A stretch of 64,000 nucleotides of DNA from Porpolomopsis calyptriformis (GCA_951640195.1 OX621174.1:434001-498000), one strand, 5' to 3'. Counted from the first letter of the stretch, positions 1 to 12,294 are shown. Made by a program: numbers and translations. Notes: generated by a model from the letters alone, not told the origin.

Positions 1-1676
1 TATATGATCCTGATACTGTCAAATCATCGTCTCCCTCGAGTCTTATACTCCCCCACTTCGCCACCGATCCGTTCCCAGTAGAGTATGACATCGTAGAGTT
101 GCCTCGCCATGTTCCCATCCAAAGGCCCGCACAAATTATACACACGTCTTCGTATACACGCCAAGCGTCCGTCCAGGCCGAGATAAATTTCGACTTGGGG
201 TCGACATCACTGGACATACCGCAACAGCCATGTTCACAATCTTCAGAGTCCAGCTGGAGAACGCGATTGAGTTCGTTCCACTGTGATTTGGATCCATCTA
301 GTCCGGTAAGGATGGTCAGAGTGAAGTTCGCTTACCAATTTCACATCACTCCAAGCGAATCGGATGACGGAAAGCTTATGCGCAGGTCCTTTTCCATCCC
401 TTGACTGAGGAATGGGCCGCGATGCGTAAAACGTAGGCCTGCTCGCTTTATTTGGGGTCGAAGTAGTCAGGTCGATTATCAGATCATAATACGCGGGTTT
501 TTCAAGGAAGATAGCATCTGTGGTACCTGCACAAATCACATAGGATTAGTACTCTCGTGGAACCATATGACAGAAATATATGCACATGCGACCCATCCGT
601 GTCCGGTCTTGCTCTCATCCTTCATTCGATCCAGATCATTGAGAGTGACCATTCCAAGGACATTGATCGTCCTCTTAGGTTGCTCCGTGGACTTTGGCCA
701 TGGAACACTGGAGTGACTACCGGAGTGTGATGGCTCTCCAACACCGGCAATGGGATCAGAATCGAATTGTTCCTCGTAACATATATCAGCGGCAACCTGA
801 CAGAGAAGGCAAGCCGCCTCAACAGGAGGCAGGGTATAAATAAGGATTCGCCGTCGCCCGAGAACGTGTTTATAAAGGGTAAGTGATGATGGGCCTAGGA
901 TGCGTAGAAGATGAGAGAGATGAAGGATGGGATGTATGTCTGACATCTCGGTTTCAGATGGCTAGAAGGGTGTTTTCATGGGGACGGGAATGAGATCGAC
1001 GATGTATAGGACTTACACCTCTCAATTCATAGCTCCAGCTATTCCAGTCCCCAGCCCCACCTAAATCCGCTCTTCTTACCTTCCTCTCATTGAAGAACTC
1101 TCTAGCAAGTTCCCAATCGCTGTCCGTAGGCTCCAAAACATCATTGGATTCAAGACGTGCATAGATGGTTGTGATGAGTTCTTTGAGAGCTTGGACATGT
1201 TTCCATGGTCGAGGCTGAGCAGATCTGGCAAGGAGGATGCCCAACGAGGAGAGGCGGTAACCACGGTGGCCCGTTTCCGTGGTTTGGCGGCGGCGGTAGA
1301 TACATACACCGCGATGGAAGTCCTTTGTGAAATAGCTAAGGCCACTGAGTCGGTGTGATGGACAATGCACGTTTAGACAGTCGAACGCACATAACATCTT
1401 GTTCTACAAGATGTAACCCGCTAGGCAACGCACTAAACTCAAGGTTATGCAGACTGAGATCTGAGTTGCATAAGGGTGGCTGCGGCTATACAAAGAATCA
1501 AGAGACGTACCATCGCTGGCTTTCAAGGACCAATCTATGACATTCCCCTTGGTAGGATGGAATGACGCATGAAATATCGCCACTGTACTTGTCGTCCGTG
1601 TCAATGTCAAGATATTAAGCCAGCCCAACTTACCTATGTCCTGAGGACACTTTGGTCTGGACTCTAATAAAGCCAT
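1..1676 (-). CDS. DENN-domain protein of the LCHN/DENND11 type (partial)
   Basis: The start is the ATG at 1676; the gene runs off the left edge. Splicing six short introns gives a continuous protein: DIVAIFHASFHPTKGNVIDW, then LPSGLHLVEQDVIYFTKDFH, then GVCIYRRR, the LGPSSLTLYKHVLGRRRILI stretch and GTTDAIFLEKPAYYDL, ending in an acidic linker followed by WRVYEDVCIICAGLWMG at the window edge. These blocks match the fungal DUF2347/DUF4484 LCHN family, a branch of DENN proteins thought to act as Rab regulators in membrane traffic. Donors and acceptors are ordinary GT-AG and no frame is broken. It is divergent from the prefoldin gene with only 141 bp between the two start codons, so they probably share a promoter. 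The family assignment rests on motif memory; the exact Rab partner cannot be inferred. Confidence 0.8.
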
Positions 1677-1817
1677 GAGCGAGGATGGTGGCCAAGGTTA
1701 CCTTAAGATAAATAGCCCAGCAGCGCAGACACCTATACGCAACCTTTTAGTTCTCAATATGGAAGGGTGCTTGACTTGGAAACGTGACATGCCGTTTCGG
1801 CTCAAGTTTCGACTGCC
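1677..1817. promoter_or_regulatory. Compact bidirectional promoter
   Basis: These 141 bp separate the start codons of the DENN-type gene (minus) and prefoldin subunit 5 (plus). No TATA box is obvious. The role is inferred from the head-to-head layout alone. Confidence 0.4.
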
Positions 1818-2434
1818 ATGTCGTCTCCACCCCAACAGGTCAGCGCGGTCAATGTTACCGACCTGGATCTTGCACAGCTTTCAGATGTGCGGCGGCAGCT
1901 TGAAGAGGTCGGTCCGATGGCTTCCATTCCGAGTAGTTCCTTATTTCAAGCTTTGGAAAGGAACTAAATCACTTGACAAATTCGTTCGCGCAACTGAAAC
2001 AGGCTCAGGCCAAATTCAAAACATGTATTGACAACATTAATGAAGTAAAACCGCAGAATAAAGGTACTATCATTTGTATCTGCGGTTAACATTGCCTTGA
2101 TAACTATTGGAACAGACAAGACTATCCTCGTTCCGCTCACCAACTCCTTGTATGTTCCCGGAAAGCTTTCTGATGCTGATCATGTCATAGTCGACGTCGG
2201 GACTGGGTACTTTGTCAAGAAGGTACCACATAAGGTGTCGGGATCCCGCCGATACTGATAACTGTCTTCTAGACACGAGCCCAAGCATTGAAGCACTATG
2301 AGTCCAAAGTGGAGTATATCCACACGAACCTCGAAACTTTACAGGAGACGTTACAGAAAAAGCAGGATGGGTTGAGCTACTTGATCAATGTAATGCAGGC
2401 CAAGGTGCAGGCTCAGAATCAAACGACCACATGA
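1818..2434 (+). CDS. GIM5: Prefoldin subunit 5 (alpha-type, Gim5)
   Basis: Prefoldin is a cytosolic hexameric chaperone that delivers unfolded actin and tubulin to the CCT chaperonin. The ATG at 1818 opens [21 protein letters not shown], followed by [17 protein letters not shown], then [16 protein letters not shown] and [20 protein letters not shown], which are typical of the alpha prefoldin subunit 5. Three introns (donors near 1908, 2064 and 2221) are needed. The protein is about 145 residues, the usual length. N- and C-terminal coiled-coil helices flank the central beta hairpins ([14 protein letters not shown]). The stop codon is TGA at 2432-2434. All exons stay in frame. Confidence 0.93.
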
Positions 2435-2572
2435 ACATTATTCCCAAAAAACATCATGAAGCCATTCAGCAACCAACTTGATCTCTCTTGAATTGATACC
2501 TTGCTTGCAAGTGAAGCCAATTTTTGCGTCATCAAATAAATATACTCAATCAAAAAACATAGAAAAAAATAT

Positions 2573-2656
2573 TCCGATACGGGGAATCGAACCCCGAGCT
2601 GCCGTGAGCTTGAGTAAGCTGAAAGACGGCGATGTTAGCCGTTACACCATATCGGA
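2573..2656 (-). tRNA. tRNA-Glu (anticodon UUC) with a 13-nt intron
   Basis: On the minus strand the 7-bp acceptor stem TCCGATA/TATCGGA pairs perfectly. A T-arm with GGTTCGATTCC is present. The anticodon arm reads GCCGT-CTTTCA, then 13 extra bases (GCTTACTCAAGCT), then C-ACGGC. The insert begins one base 3' of anticodon TTC, the canonical position for nuclear tRNA introns. It lies between the prefoldin and GPN1 genes. Confidence 0.93.
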
Positions 2657-2750
2657 GCTATATGATTCCTTTGAATTGGTAATAAGAGAGCTCATTCACC
2701 ATTCATTATGTGAGCATCTTCGACTGACTCCCTCATCTTCTTCGTTTACG

Positions 2751-4183
2751 ATGGAGTCTTCATCGTCAAGCTTGTCGAAGAAACCCATCGTGATCATCAC
2801 TATTGGCATGGCTGGGGCTGGTAAATCTACCTTCGTACAACGGATCAACTCCTATTTGCGTTCTTTAAATCCTCCCTCGCCCCCATATATCCTCAATCTG
2901 GATCCCGCTGTTACGAACGTTCCGTTTGAGCCGAACATTGATATCAGAGATACTGTAAATTATCAGGAAGTCATGAAGCAGTGCATAGCTACCTACCATG
3001 CCTCGAAGCACAGGAAATAACTAACGACAATCCCCAAGGTACAATTTAGGACCAAACGGTGGGATCCTGACAGCCCTAAACTTGTTCACGACCAAGTTCG
3101 ATCAAGTCCTGGGACTAGTGGAGAAGAGGGCAGAGACCGTTGAGTATGTTTCAAGTTTTTTGATGTCTTTGTCACCGCACCTTACGGTTTTTGTTCTAGT
3201 CATGTCATTCTTGATACACCTGGACAGATTGAGATCTTCACATGGTCTGCATCTGGTGCCATCATCACTGACGCTGTTGCGTCCTCGTTTCCCACCGTGG
3301 TGGCATACATAATTGACACGCCTAGGTCCACCGCACCTGCGACGTTCATGTCCAATATGCTTTATGCTTGCAGGTGAATCTGTCCTCTTCACCATGGCTA
3401 CGGGAGTGCCCACTACTTTGTCTAGTATTCTTTACAAAACCAAGCTTCCTTTCATTCTTGTCTTCAATAAAACAGATGTCCAGCGGCACGATTTTGCGCT
3501 GGAATGGATGCAAGACTTTGAAGCATTTCAGGTTGCGCTCGCTTCCCATCGCGGTACGAGGGATGCCGAAGGCGAACCTACATACATGAACAGCCTCATG
3601 CATAGCATGAGTTTGGTTCTAGACGAATTCTATAAGCATCTCAAGGTTAGTGTTATTCGCTAAGTTAATCGGATGGGGATTATATGATGGCATTTACGCT
3701 CCAGGCTATTGGGGTCTCAAGTATGACCGGCGACGGTATCCAAGAATTTTTTGACGCGGTCGAAGCTTCCAAAACCGAGTATAACAAGTAAGTGATTGTG
3801 TTGAATTCATTATTTTGCTCGCATCGACCGTTCAACTATGTGGGCTAGTGACTACCTCCCAGAATTGCAGCGTGCCCGCGCTGCTCGAGACAAGTCGCTC
3901 CAAGACATCAAGGACGATTCGTTAAACAGATTTATGAAAGACCTCAGTGTAGACCGGGCAGACCATCCCGACACAGCCATGAAAGATGCATGGAGTTCAG
4001 ATGATGAAGACGATGATGGTGGCGATATCAACATCATTGACAAGAGTCAGCACCCATTTCCTTAATGAAGTGTCTTGTTGATGGCTTCGTACAGGTGAAG
4101 GTTCGTGGCCAAGTCGATATATCGACCTAACGCGAGTAAGGCCACCTGAAGGGGAGGACATTAATTGGCCTCGTCCGGCTTAG
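2751..4183 (+). CDS. NPA3: GPN-loop GTPase 1 (Npa3/GPN1)
   Basis: This is an essential small GTPase that assembles RNA polymerase II and aids its nuclear import. From the ATG at 2751: P-loop [18 protein letters not shown] near residue 20, LDPAV switch, [13 protein letters not shown] (the defining Gly-Pro-Asn loop), [15 protein letters not shown] (G3), [19 protein letters not shown] (G4), and [16 protein letters not shown] (G5 region). The C-terminus is acidic ([10 protein letters not shown]) and ends WPRPA at TAG 4181-4183. Several small introns are spliced out, including one just before the GPN loop and one before the last exon. Length is about 380 residues, normal for the family. No defects were seen. 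Confidence 0.93.
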
Positions 4184-4891
4184 TGGTTTATGAAGGTCCT
4201 GGAACGGCCGGCCCATGCGGCGTGAGAAGTCCACCCGTTCAGTGGAGTCGGCAATAGCGACTTTTCGTCGCATGTGGCCTGGAATGCACAAATGGGTACG
4301 GAATTGGGACCTGTTGTTTATGGTGTTGCAATGGCATGACTGGGGGCAAAATAAGGAGCGCTGATGAAGGCACAAGAAAATCTTTCAGGTGATGGCATCG
4401 ACGGCCTTTGAATTGAGACGTCGTTGGTGCACGGCAGAGATGTCATCTTGTGCCTTCCATGTAGCCTTCTTTGGTGGTTTCAATCTTGTTCGGAAATTTG
4501 CTATTGTTGGGCGTCCTAGCTGGGCGGCATTCCCAATCATCCCCTGATCATGTACGTTCTGATGTGTGTAGATACTACTAGAGTATTATTACTTTGTTTT
4601 AGACCATGACCCTGCTCGTGAACAGTACTTTTGTTGATATATACGACTCGGGTTGGAGGTAAGAACGCTTAGAAGTATTACTAATACGCTGTGCTTGCAA
4701 CGCAGCCATGTTACTAACTCATATCATAGGGCAAAATCCCGAAGTTCCCAAGTTCCAACCTACAAATCGTGGCATTGCAGAATTAATAATGGCCCAACTC
4801 TGACTCTCACAAATTGCTCAATTTTACACCTGATTATCTTTTGCAATGGATTCTCAATGCTGGTACATGAAAAGTTCTCAGTTGCCAAATC
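4184..4891. other. Intergenic, no gene recognised
   Basis: This lies between the convergent GPN1 and crinkler-type genes. I see no conserved coding frame, tRNA or repeat; it presumably holds the two 3' untranslated regions. Confidence 0.5.
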
Positions 4892-7800
4892 TCAAAATGT
4901 GATCATCTCGGAACTCTCCTCGTTGACCTTAACCTCGACCTCGACCTCTTCTTCATCAACGTCGGACTTTTCCTCGTCGTCTCCAAGTTCCCCAACATAC
5001 TTAACCATCCAAGCCGTATGAGCAGATCCATCCCCTAAGCTCCCAAGAGGCCGCATGGTCTGGCAAGCTGTATCCTCGGGAGTGGGTGAAGGCATGGTAA
5101 CCTTGAGGAAAGTTTCGAACGCCTTCACAATATCGGCACATTTCAAAATACCGTAAACATCGGGGGTGGCGCCACGGACAAATACCGTGTATCGGTTACA
5201 TGAATCCATTGCCGTTCGCGCCTCTTCAATCGCCATCTTTTTCGATTTGATCGCTTTCTTATCAAGCTTTTTCCTCTGGGTCTTCTGCAGATCTCGATAA
5301 TTTTCAAGGTCATTCACAGCAGCAAGCCAATCATCTCTCAGTTGTTGAAATTCGCCATCGCGAGGAGGTGCCGATGCTGTCGATTGTATTTTAGTGTGGG
5401 TTTCTTGGTATGTGGCTGAGTTTCCAAGCTCTAGAAGTAAAGCGAGATACGGAAGAGGTCGATGAAGATCACGGGGAATGCCAATTGGTCGTAGGGCATC
5501 CCCTGCTCTTTTATCCCCAACGGTTCGGTATTTGACCTGGCAAACAATGGCAGAAAGAGTTGCGGGATCAAAGATTGTATCATCCACGACAGAACCTGTA
5601 TAGGTGGGAATAAAAAGGTCCAGTGATTCTTGGCCAAAGCTACACTGAAGTGCGGCGCCACGAGCATAAAGGTTTGCAAGTAATTGCCTAAACACACCAG
5701 AATCAGCGACTACGCACATAGTCAAAGATGAAAGAATGTTCTCACGCCTTCGGTTTCCCAGGGAGGGCATCCTTCGTTACAATCCAATGCGTAAAATTCA
5801 CGTACGTGTCACGGAAAGCATCTTGGAAGCGTTCACGATTCTGACCACACCATGCTTCGTTCCCAAACAGTTGGTCAAGGAAGACCAGAAGAAGAACAGG
5901 CTGTAAGAGGTTTCGGCCACAGCCGATGTCCTTCGGGGCACTGAAGTCGCGAGCGATGGTTAAAAGCGTCCGGGCAGCAAGCTCACCAAGGAGACCTTTC
6001 TCGACAAGTCCGGCGCTACATAGATCCTGGCTAAAAGTGTCCAGGACTTGGGCCCAATGTTGACCATTGCTATAAAGTATGCGGACAGCGCCAAGAACGA
6101 GAATGGGCTCAGATGGTGAGTATGTGTAGAATAGTCGAGAATCAGTTGATATGCCGGTGAGAAGCCTCATATGACATGAAACACTTCGATCCGCAAGTTC
6201 GATGGCTTCCGAATTGGCCATTACAGGATCAATCCAGAGCCGCTGAGAGAGCACAGCTAGCACGTGTTGTTTCTCCTGACCATCAAATATGTCTCCATTT
6301 ATGAGCTTGAAAACGGCTAATTCAAGCACTCCGGTTCCTTCATGAAGAAAAATCGCAGGCCATCTAATATATGATGAGCAACTATCTCCGTGGAAATGAA
6401 AACGGCGTACAAGGGTCGTCCATAATTACAAAGGTGTTTGAGGCTCCGTAATTCACCAGCAGTGACACGTTTCCTCATTCCACTTTGGACTATCATGTTC
6501 TGGTCAAAGCCGAGAGCGAAATAGGGTGGAAGAAGGTGCATCAATTCCTTTCTGAGTCGGAGAGAGCGTCCTGTTTTCCAATGAGGCACTATTGTGCGCG
6601 GAAAAACACGGAAGACTCACTGTCTCGGACAAGAGGATTGAAATAGCTGAAACTGGCTTTCGTTGCCATGAAGACATACCACATCGCCGTCGACTTTTTT
6701 TGATTGGTCAATAAACGCAACAAGACCCAGAAAAGCAAATCCATGTTGTCAGCTTCATCAAAGTACATCACACACGGCACTTCTTTGAGCCCAATTTTGG
6801 CCAAAAAATCGACCAGGTCTTCGGCAGCCCCCATGGCATGACGTTCATAGACGATGCGGGCGATATCATCGATTGGAAAGGTCGTAGTGTGGTCCGTCTC
6901 CCTCCGAGGGCTATGCGACTCGTAGAGCTTCCCGTCTTTGTCGCTGGCCGTCGCGATGGTCTTCTGTATCTCTTCCATGGCGTGACGCTTTACATCTACT
7001 TGTAGCTGTCGACAGGCCGTGAATATCAAGACAAGAGGTAAGCAGTAATGGTTTACATCTTTTGCTTGCGTCACCACTTCTGAAAAGAACTGTTTCCGGT
7101 GGTCCCACTCTTCATGCCGTTCCATACGGTTATGCCAGTATTTAAGTAGCTTGTTTCTCGTAAGCCCCTCATTGTATTTTGTCTTGAGCAACGTTAACAT
7201 TTGCTTATGGGAGGCAGCGAGAAAACAAGCAACGCCGATGTGTGCGGAGAGGCTCAAATCGTTGTTCCTTGGTAAGTCGCGAAAGTAGTCAAATACCCCT
7301 GGATCAGACAGTGGGAAACCCGGAGCGCCTGGCAAACGAATACAGATGGGAAGGGTGAACGTGATTTTGCCAACCTAACAGAGATTCTGTCATATGACAG
7401 GGTTAGGGCTCGGGGACGACGCACCTCCGTGAGCATGCGGGATTTTCCCGTCCCTGAACTTTGAACTATAGAAAGGGCTTTGCCGTAGACACGTATCTTG
7501 TCGTTTCGCACCTTTTCGTCGGTGCTGGAGAGAAATTTGAGGAAATTGACTGCACTGTCTCCTAAAAATGGTGTGTTGTAGGCTCTGTCAAGGTCTGTTG
7601 AATTAGATTGGCAAAAGATAAGTCATGGTAGTCGGGAAACTCTTGGTAGTCGGGTAACTCTTACTGGAAATAATATCCGAACTGAACGAGTGGTCATGCG
7701 AAAGTCTGGTGAACAAGTACAAAGACAGTGTAACATACCGCTGGACTGCCTCCCATTGTGGTGCATTTCGTTTCTGGAGAATGTCTATACAAGCGTCATT

Positions 7801-8183
7801 GATCGTTAGGAGGTGGTAACCAACAAAAAGTCTTGAAACTTACTCAAGTCCCGTATCTTCCTGAATGATTTATGGTTCCACGCCGCTTCCAGCTGGGGCT
7901 TTAACTGCGGATTCTCTTCGAGAATAGCCATCGCATCCAGGATCCTCTCGTACTTCGGATCGAGCTTCCCTTCAGAGAATGTTACAATCAATTGAAGAAG
8001 AGACGTATGGTCGAAAGGCCGGTTTTCCATCGCCTTCAACACAAGTTGGTCGGAGTGAATGTCCCCAAGATCGTCGTGTGCGGATTCCGCATGAGTCTCT
8101 CGTTCACGTTTAAAAGCAGAAGGCCGGTACACGAAAGGATCGATCTCAGAAATAGACCTCTTGAGGTTGCGAGAAGGATCCAT
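4892..8183 (-). CDS. Crinkler-type P-loop ATPase with C-terminal REase-like nuclease
   Basis: This is a spliced gene on the minus strand; the first ATG in frame is at 8183 (MDPSRNLKRS). After an Arg/Lys-rich N-terminus comes Walker A in IVQSSGTGKSRMLTEV, followed by ITFTLPICIRLPGAPGFPLS. Walker B is VPCVMYFDEADNMD. The C-terminal part has a PD-(D/E)XK-like core: AALQCSFGQESLDLFIPTY, FDPATLSAIVCQVKYR (Q-x-K as the catalytic pair), then ALRPIGIPRDLHRPLPYL. It ends in a Glu/Asp/Val run. A 47-nt intron (GTACGC...TTAG, near 6361-6407) restores the frame between two segments. This architecture is the one described for crinkler-class effectors in fungi and oomycetes, which are proposed nucleic-acid-targeting proteins. 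No ubiquitin-like header and no signal peptide are visible. All splice sites are usable, so the gene looks intact; the function is inferred. Confidence 0.72.
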
Positions 8184-8254
8184 ACTTGAGCATTGCGTAG
8201 TGTTGCCGCCGCTCCGCTTTTGCTTGGCTCCAGTAGCTTTTCTCACGGGATAGC

Positions 8255-8350
8255 TTGGTTTAAGTCAGCTCATCCCATAATGGGACCAGCTCCGCTTTCG
8301 AGCAGCTCAGCTTGTAGCTAGCTGCAGCTTACCTCCAAATTGGGCAACTG
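8255..8350. repeat. AGCT-rich block, possible hAT subterminal repeats
   Basis: A dense run of AGCT-containing words (GAGCAGCTCAGCTTG, TAGCTAGCTGCAGCTT) ends at GGGCAACTG. Fungal hAT termini often carry such clusters, and hAT coding remnants lie just to the right, but I could not find the partner end. Confidence 0.25.
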
Positions 8351-8659
8351 TAAATAAATTTTGTTTTCCACTCATCTACGAGACTTGTTTGCACTATGAG
8401 GAGTCAAGATGTATATACAAATATACTGTGTCAGAGAAGAAGGAAGATGGAACAGTCATTTTGCAGCTGTTTGAAATGGTATAAGGTTTTTTGTGCTTGT
8501 GGGGATGTGTATGTGGTGTCGGCTCAGCAAAGGGAAGGGGCCACACACCAACCCTAGGTGTTTAACAGCCTCACATGTCTGTTAGATGTGTAGGGATCTC
8601 AGAACTCACAAGGTGAGAGACTGGTCATTCTAGCTGAGTCTATCTTCTGGCAGATCAAC

Positions 8660-9905
8660 TGACTTGAAAGTGAGTTCTTCAAGTTCAGCCTCTCGGCTAG
8701 TCCCAGCAGTAAAGTCCAATCCTCACCCTTTCTTGAAGGAAAACTTGAGCATCTGGAGGGCTTCTATAGTCTTGGGACTAATGCAGTTGCGACACACCAT
8801 AGTGGTCTCCTTGCTGGAGGAAAAAATTCGCTTGCAAGGGACAGCAGACCCTTGGATAGGAATAATGTCCATTGCCAGGGTAAATATTGTAGGATAGCAC
8901 AATTGATTTTCCTGCCTGCAATTTAAAAACTCAGTGATTAACATGTAGAAGTGAATAAGACAAGCTCCATACCAATATATCAGGATGTTGCTATTAGTTT
9001 GTGAATCCACCAAGTATGCTTCAACTTCTGCTTCCAAGCTGTGTTCCTGTGAGTAGTCATCCTCCTTGTCTAGTTCAAGGATGTGGTCTACCCAGGCATA
9101 TCGCAAGGGTGTGTTGCTATCCTGTCCAGACAATGAGTCTTAACATGGACTTGTTAGCTCTTTCCAGTATGCATGTAGCTGCGATCATTCAGCATAGGTG
9201 AAATTTCATTAACAGAATGAAAATCAGTAGTGTACCGCATGAGTGTTAGATGGCAGTCTAGGGTTGATCACAAGGTTTTACTTCAGGCTCTGGGTGTAGG
9301 GTTTTAAAGGGTTGGTAGACTACTGATTGGGGGTGTTAATGAAAGAAACAGACTTATCCTAAGTCTATCTACTGCTAGCTTTATATACTAGCTAAGTATG
9401 AGTCATACTGACTACATGTGAGTTGTAATGACTATAAATGAGTCATGTGGATAAGGAGAGTGATGGTAGACTATATATAGATATGGCTTGGTCACCTTCT
9501 ATTACTAAGCAGTTATTGATGTAAACTGTCTGATGTAAATAGGAATAGACAAGCAAAGGAAAAAGAAAAAATATATCTCTGACAATGAGTAAAGACTGAT
9601 TTGGCCCCCTCTAGTTTAGTAGGCTCATATCTCTTGTACCACTTCAGTTTCATGACTGGGTTGATGACTAGGGAAGACAGTTAGTGCATACAAGCCAATA
9701 AACACATTGGAACACAGACCCATGGCCAACACATATGCTAGAATGATCGATGCTTACAAAATGTATACCTCCAGCTTGTCAAGGCCTTTGTTGATCACCT
9801 GAGAGGTCTCTGGGTGGTTGGATTGATGCTTCTCCCAAATCCGCATCATTGCATCATAGTATGGGATTGCATTACATAGTGTTGGCATCTTTTTAGCTGA
9901 TAGCT
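8660..9905 (-). pseudogene. Decayed hAT-family transposase
   Basis: Reading right to left, the fragments PTLCNAIPYYDAMMRIWEKH, ILAYVLAMGL, VINPVMKLKWYKRYEP and then LEAEVEAYL ... YPTIFTLAMDIIPIQGSAVP and ALQMLKFSFKKG match the C-terminal half of hAT transposases, including the hATC dimerisation domain. Frames are broken by several stops, for example a TGA directly after KFSFKKG that looks like CGA turned to TGA. The 5' part is missing: the LTR of element A begins at 9936, about 30 bp beyond the last recognisable codon, so element A probably inserted into this transposon. Confidence 0.75.
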
Positions 9906-9935
9906 TTTGCTGAAATGTGTGAGGTACCTAGATAT

Positions 9936-10346
9936 TGTCATGGTTGTAATTTTTCATTCTCTCTCTATGTTTGTCATTGTAGTTTAGTTGGACTCATCTT
10001 ATCTTGCTTGGGATTCCCCATGATTTTGCTATGGGATTCCCCATAGCCTTATCTTTTTCATTAACCTAAGATAGGATACATTTTATTTCTGACCACTTAT
10101 GTTTCATCCCTTCACATGCACTGCATTCTTATCATGCTTATCTTTTACTTGCCGCATGTATTCCTTGTGTAACACTAACTCATCCACAGTAGTATAGTCG
10201 GTATATAAACTCCTAGTTAGATGTACTCAGACCTTAAGTCTGATTCCTCATTAGACACCCCAATAACTAGGACTTGAGACTATCATCATCATCTTGGACA
10301 GAGCACTTGGAAGTAAAACCATCTCAACAGTGACCAGTTTATAACA
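9936..10346 (+). mobile_element. 5' LTR of old chromovirus A
   Basis: These 411 bp run from TGTCATGG to TTTATAACA. It is a diverged copy of the 412-bp LTR of element B in the opposite orientation, sharing its TATATAAACTCC box, the CAGACCTTAAGTCTGATTCC segment and the 3' end. Directly downstream is AGAATCAGACTTCC, the same putative primer-binding site as in B. The matching 3' LTR is absent because A is truncated on the right. Confidence 0.88.
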
Positions 10347-10703
10347 AGAATCAGACTTCCTTCTTGCTCTCTCCTCTTTACTTGATCCACCCTTGCTTTC
10401 ACACTGGATGACGAAGAAGATTTCTATGAATCCTCTGAGCGAAATCCTCTTTCTCAATCGCTTTACTCATAAACACGAATCTTCCCAGACCCAAACGAGG
10501 AAGCTAGTCAAGCTCCCCCTCTACCAGGTACCTCACAAGCTTTAGGAAGAACTCAAAGTGAAACAACTTGATTACTTGCCACCACCCAGTCACAACATCC
10601 CATCACTCCCCCTACTGTCAGATATCAACCCTTCCTGTTCCAACAACCTACTTGACCTTCTTCACCTTTAACCACACCTTCACCTTCACCTTCACCACCA
10701 CCA

Positions 10704-11843
10704 ATGGGTTCTCGTGCCAATCCCCCTGTTCCTAATCTCAATGAAATCCTTGCAGTCATGAACAACTTGCAGAGAGAAGTGGCTGCTCTTCAGGCTTCTA
10801 ACATGCAACAGGTAACAGAGATTCATAATCTCAATCAACAACTTGCCACCCAAGCTCAGCCTCAGCCCCCACTGCAACCTCAACTGCAACCTCCTGCCGC
10901 TCCCACCATTGAGATCAAGATGGCTAAACCAGACGAGTTTACTGGTTGACAGCAGGATGTTGACAAATTTATCAATAGTTGCAAATTGTATTTTATGGGA
11001 AAACCATACTGCAATGAACACAAGATTCCCTTTGCCCTTTCTTTTATAAAGGGGACCATGGCCCAAACCTGGTCTGAAAAGGAGACTAATGACATGAGAG
11101 CTGTCAATTGGACTGGCCTGACTGCTACCTGGGCTGCATTTGTAGCTTGATTCCGATCTACATTCAAAGGAATCAACAGACAGTCTTGTGCTCATAATAA
11201 CATCAAGAATCTCTGACAGGGAAGAAAGAAGATAGAAGACTATAACCTGTGCTTTGGTGCTTTACAGGTCGATACTGGTTTCAACAACACCACCCTCATT
11301 GATCTTTACCAAGCTGGACTCAACAGTGAGTTCATAGAATTTATTTACTGACTCCCTGCCATCCCTACCACCCTCCAAGAATAGAAGGACGCAATAACAT
11401 GGTACCAACATCAAAAGGACATTCTTGCCTCACAGAAACAGTCCTCCACATCCTGACCCCAATACTCTAACCCCTTTCCTGCCCAAGGATTGTCCGTGGC
11501 TGCAATGATAACCTGTCAAACGTCAGCAGCCCCCATTGTCAAAAGAGAAGAGTCTACCTCTTCTGCCCTTACAATCCCATATGGAAACTGCTACTCCTGC
11601 AGCCAACCTGGGCACTTCGCAAATGCCTGCCCAAACTGTGTTGCCAGTGATGTGAAGAATTTACCCAATACCTCTTCCTCATGTCGAGGAGGATACTATT
11701 GAGGTAGAGGAAGTTACTAAGGATGAGGATGAGGTTGAGGTTGAGATGTATATGTCATTACCACTAAGCCCAATGTAGAGAACGTCAGCTCACCCACTAC
11801 ACTGGCAATGAGCGAGACTCCATCAGATATAGTAAAATATGGT
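10704..11843 (+). pseudogene. gag of element A (first part, broken)
   Basis: The ATG at 10704 opens MGSRANPPVPNLNEILAVMN and the reading follows the Gag of element B closely up to the zinc knuckle CYSCSQPGHFANAC. It is interrupted by many TGA codons where B has CGA (Arg), for instance after KPDEFTG and in NL-QGRKK, the mark of methyl-CpG deamination. The frame is cut at 11843 by insertion of element B and resumes at 18726. Confidence 0.85.
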
Positions 11844-11848
11844 ATATG

Positions 11849-12260
11849 TGTTATAAACTGGTTGTCGATGAGATGGTTTTACTTCGGAGAGCTCTGTCCC
11901 AAGACGATGATAATGTCTCAAGTCCTAGTTATTGGGTGGCTAACGAGGAATCAGACTTAAGGTCTGAGTACGACTAACTAGGAGTTTATATACTAACTAC
12001 GCTACTGCGGATGAGTCAGTATAAACACGAGGAATACATGAGGAGTACATGCGGAGTACATGCGACGAGTAAAGATAAGCATGATAGGGGACTCGGAGCA
12101 TGTGAAGAGATGAAACATAATGGTCGGAAATGAAGTGTGTCCTATCTCGGATAAATGAAAAGATACGGAATCGTGGGGAATCCCAAGTAGAGATAAGACC
12201 TGTCCGACTAAGCAGTAATGACTAACATAGAGAGGAAGTGAAAAATTTACGTCCGTGACA
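11849..12260 (-). repeat. 3' LTR of element B
   Basis: It runs TGTTATAAAC to GTCCGTGACA on the plus strand (TG...CA in either reading). It contains a TATATAAACTCC core promoter on the minus strand followed about 25-35 nt later by TCAGACCTTAAGTCTGATTC. The purine-rich sequence GAAAAACGAGGTGTA abuts it on the element side. Confidence 0.95.
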
Positions 12261-12294
12261 TACACCTCGTTTTTCGGGAAATTCGACCCGAATT

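Noticed and set aside
3838..4043. Antisense Ser-rich frame over the acidic end of GPN1
   Set aside because: It is the complement of the GAT/GAC codons for the Asp run; the GPN1 reading is certain.
10692..11195. 167-residue frame antisense to gag of element A as a gene
   Set aside because: It is the mirror of the gag code; a similar antisense frame appears over gag of element B (17577-17951) and no motif is present.
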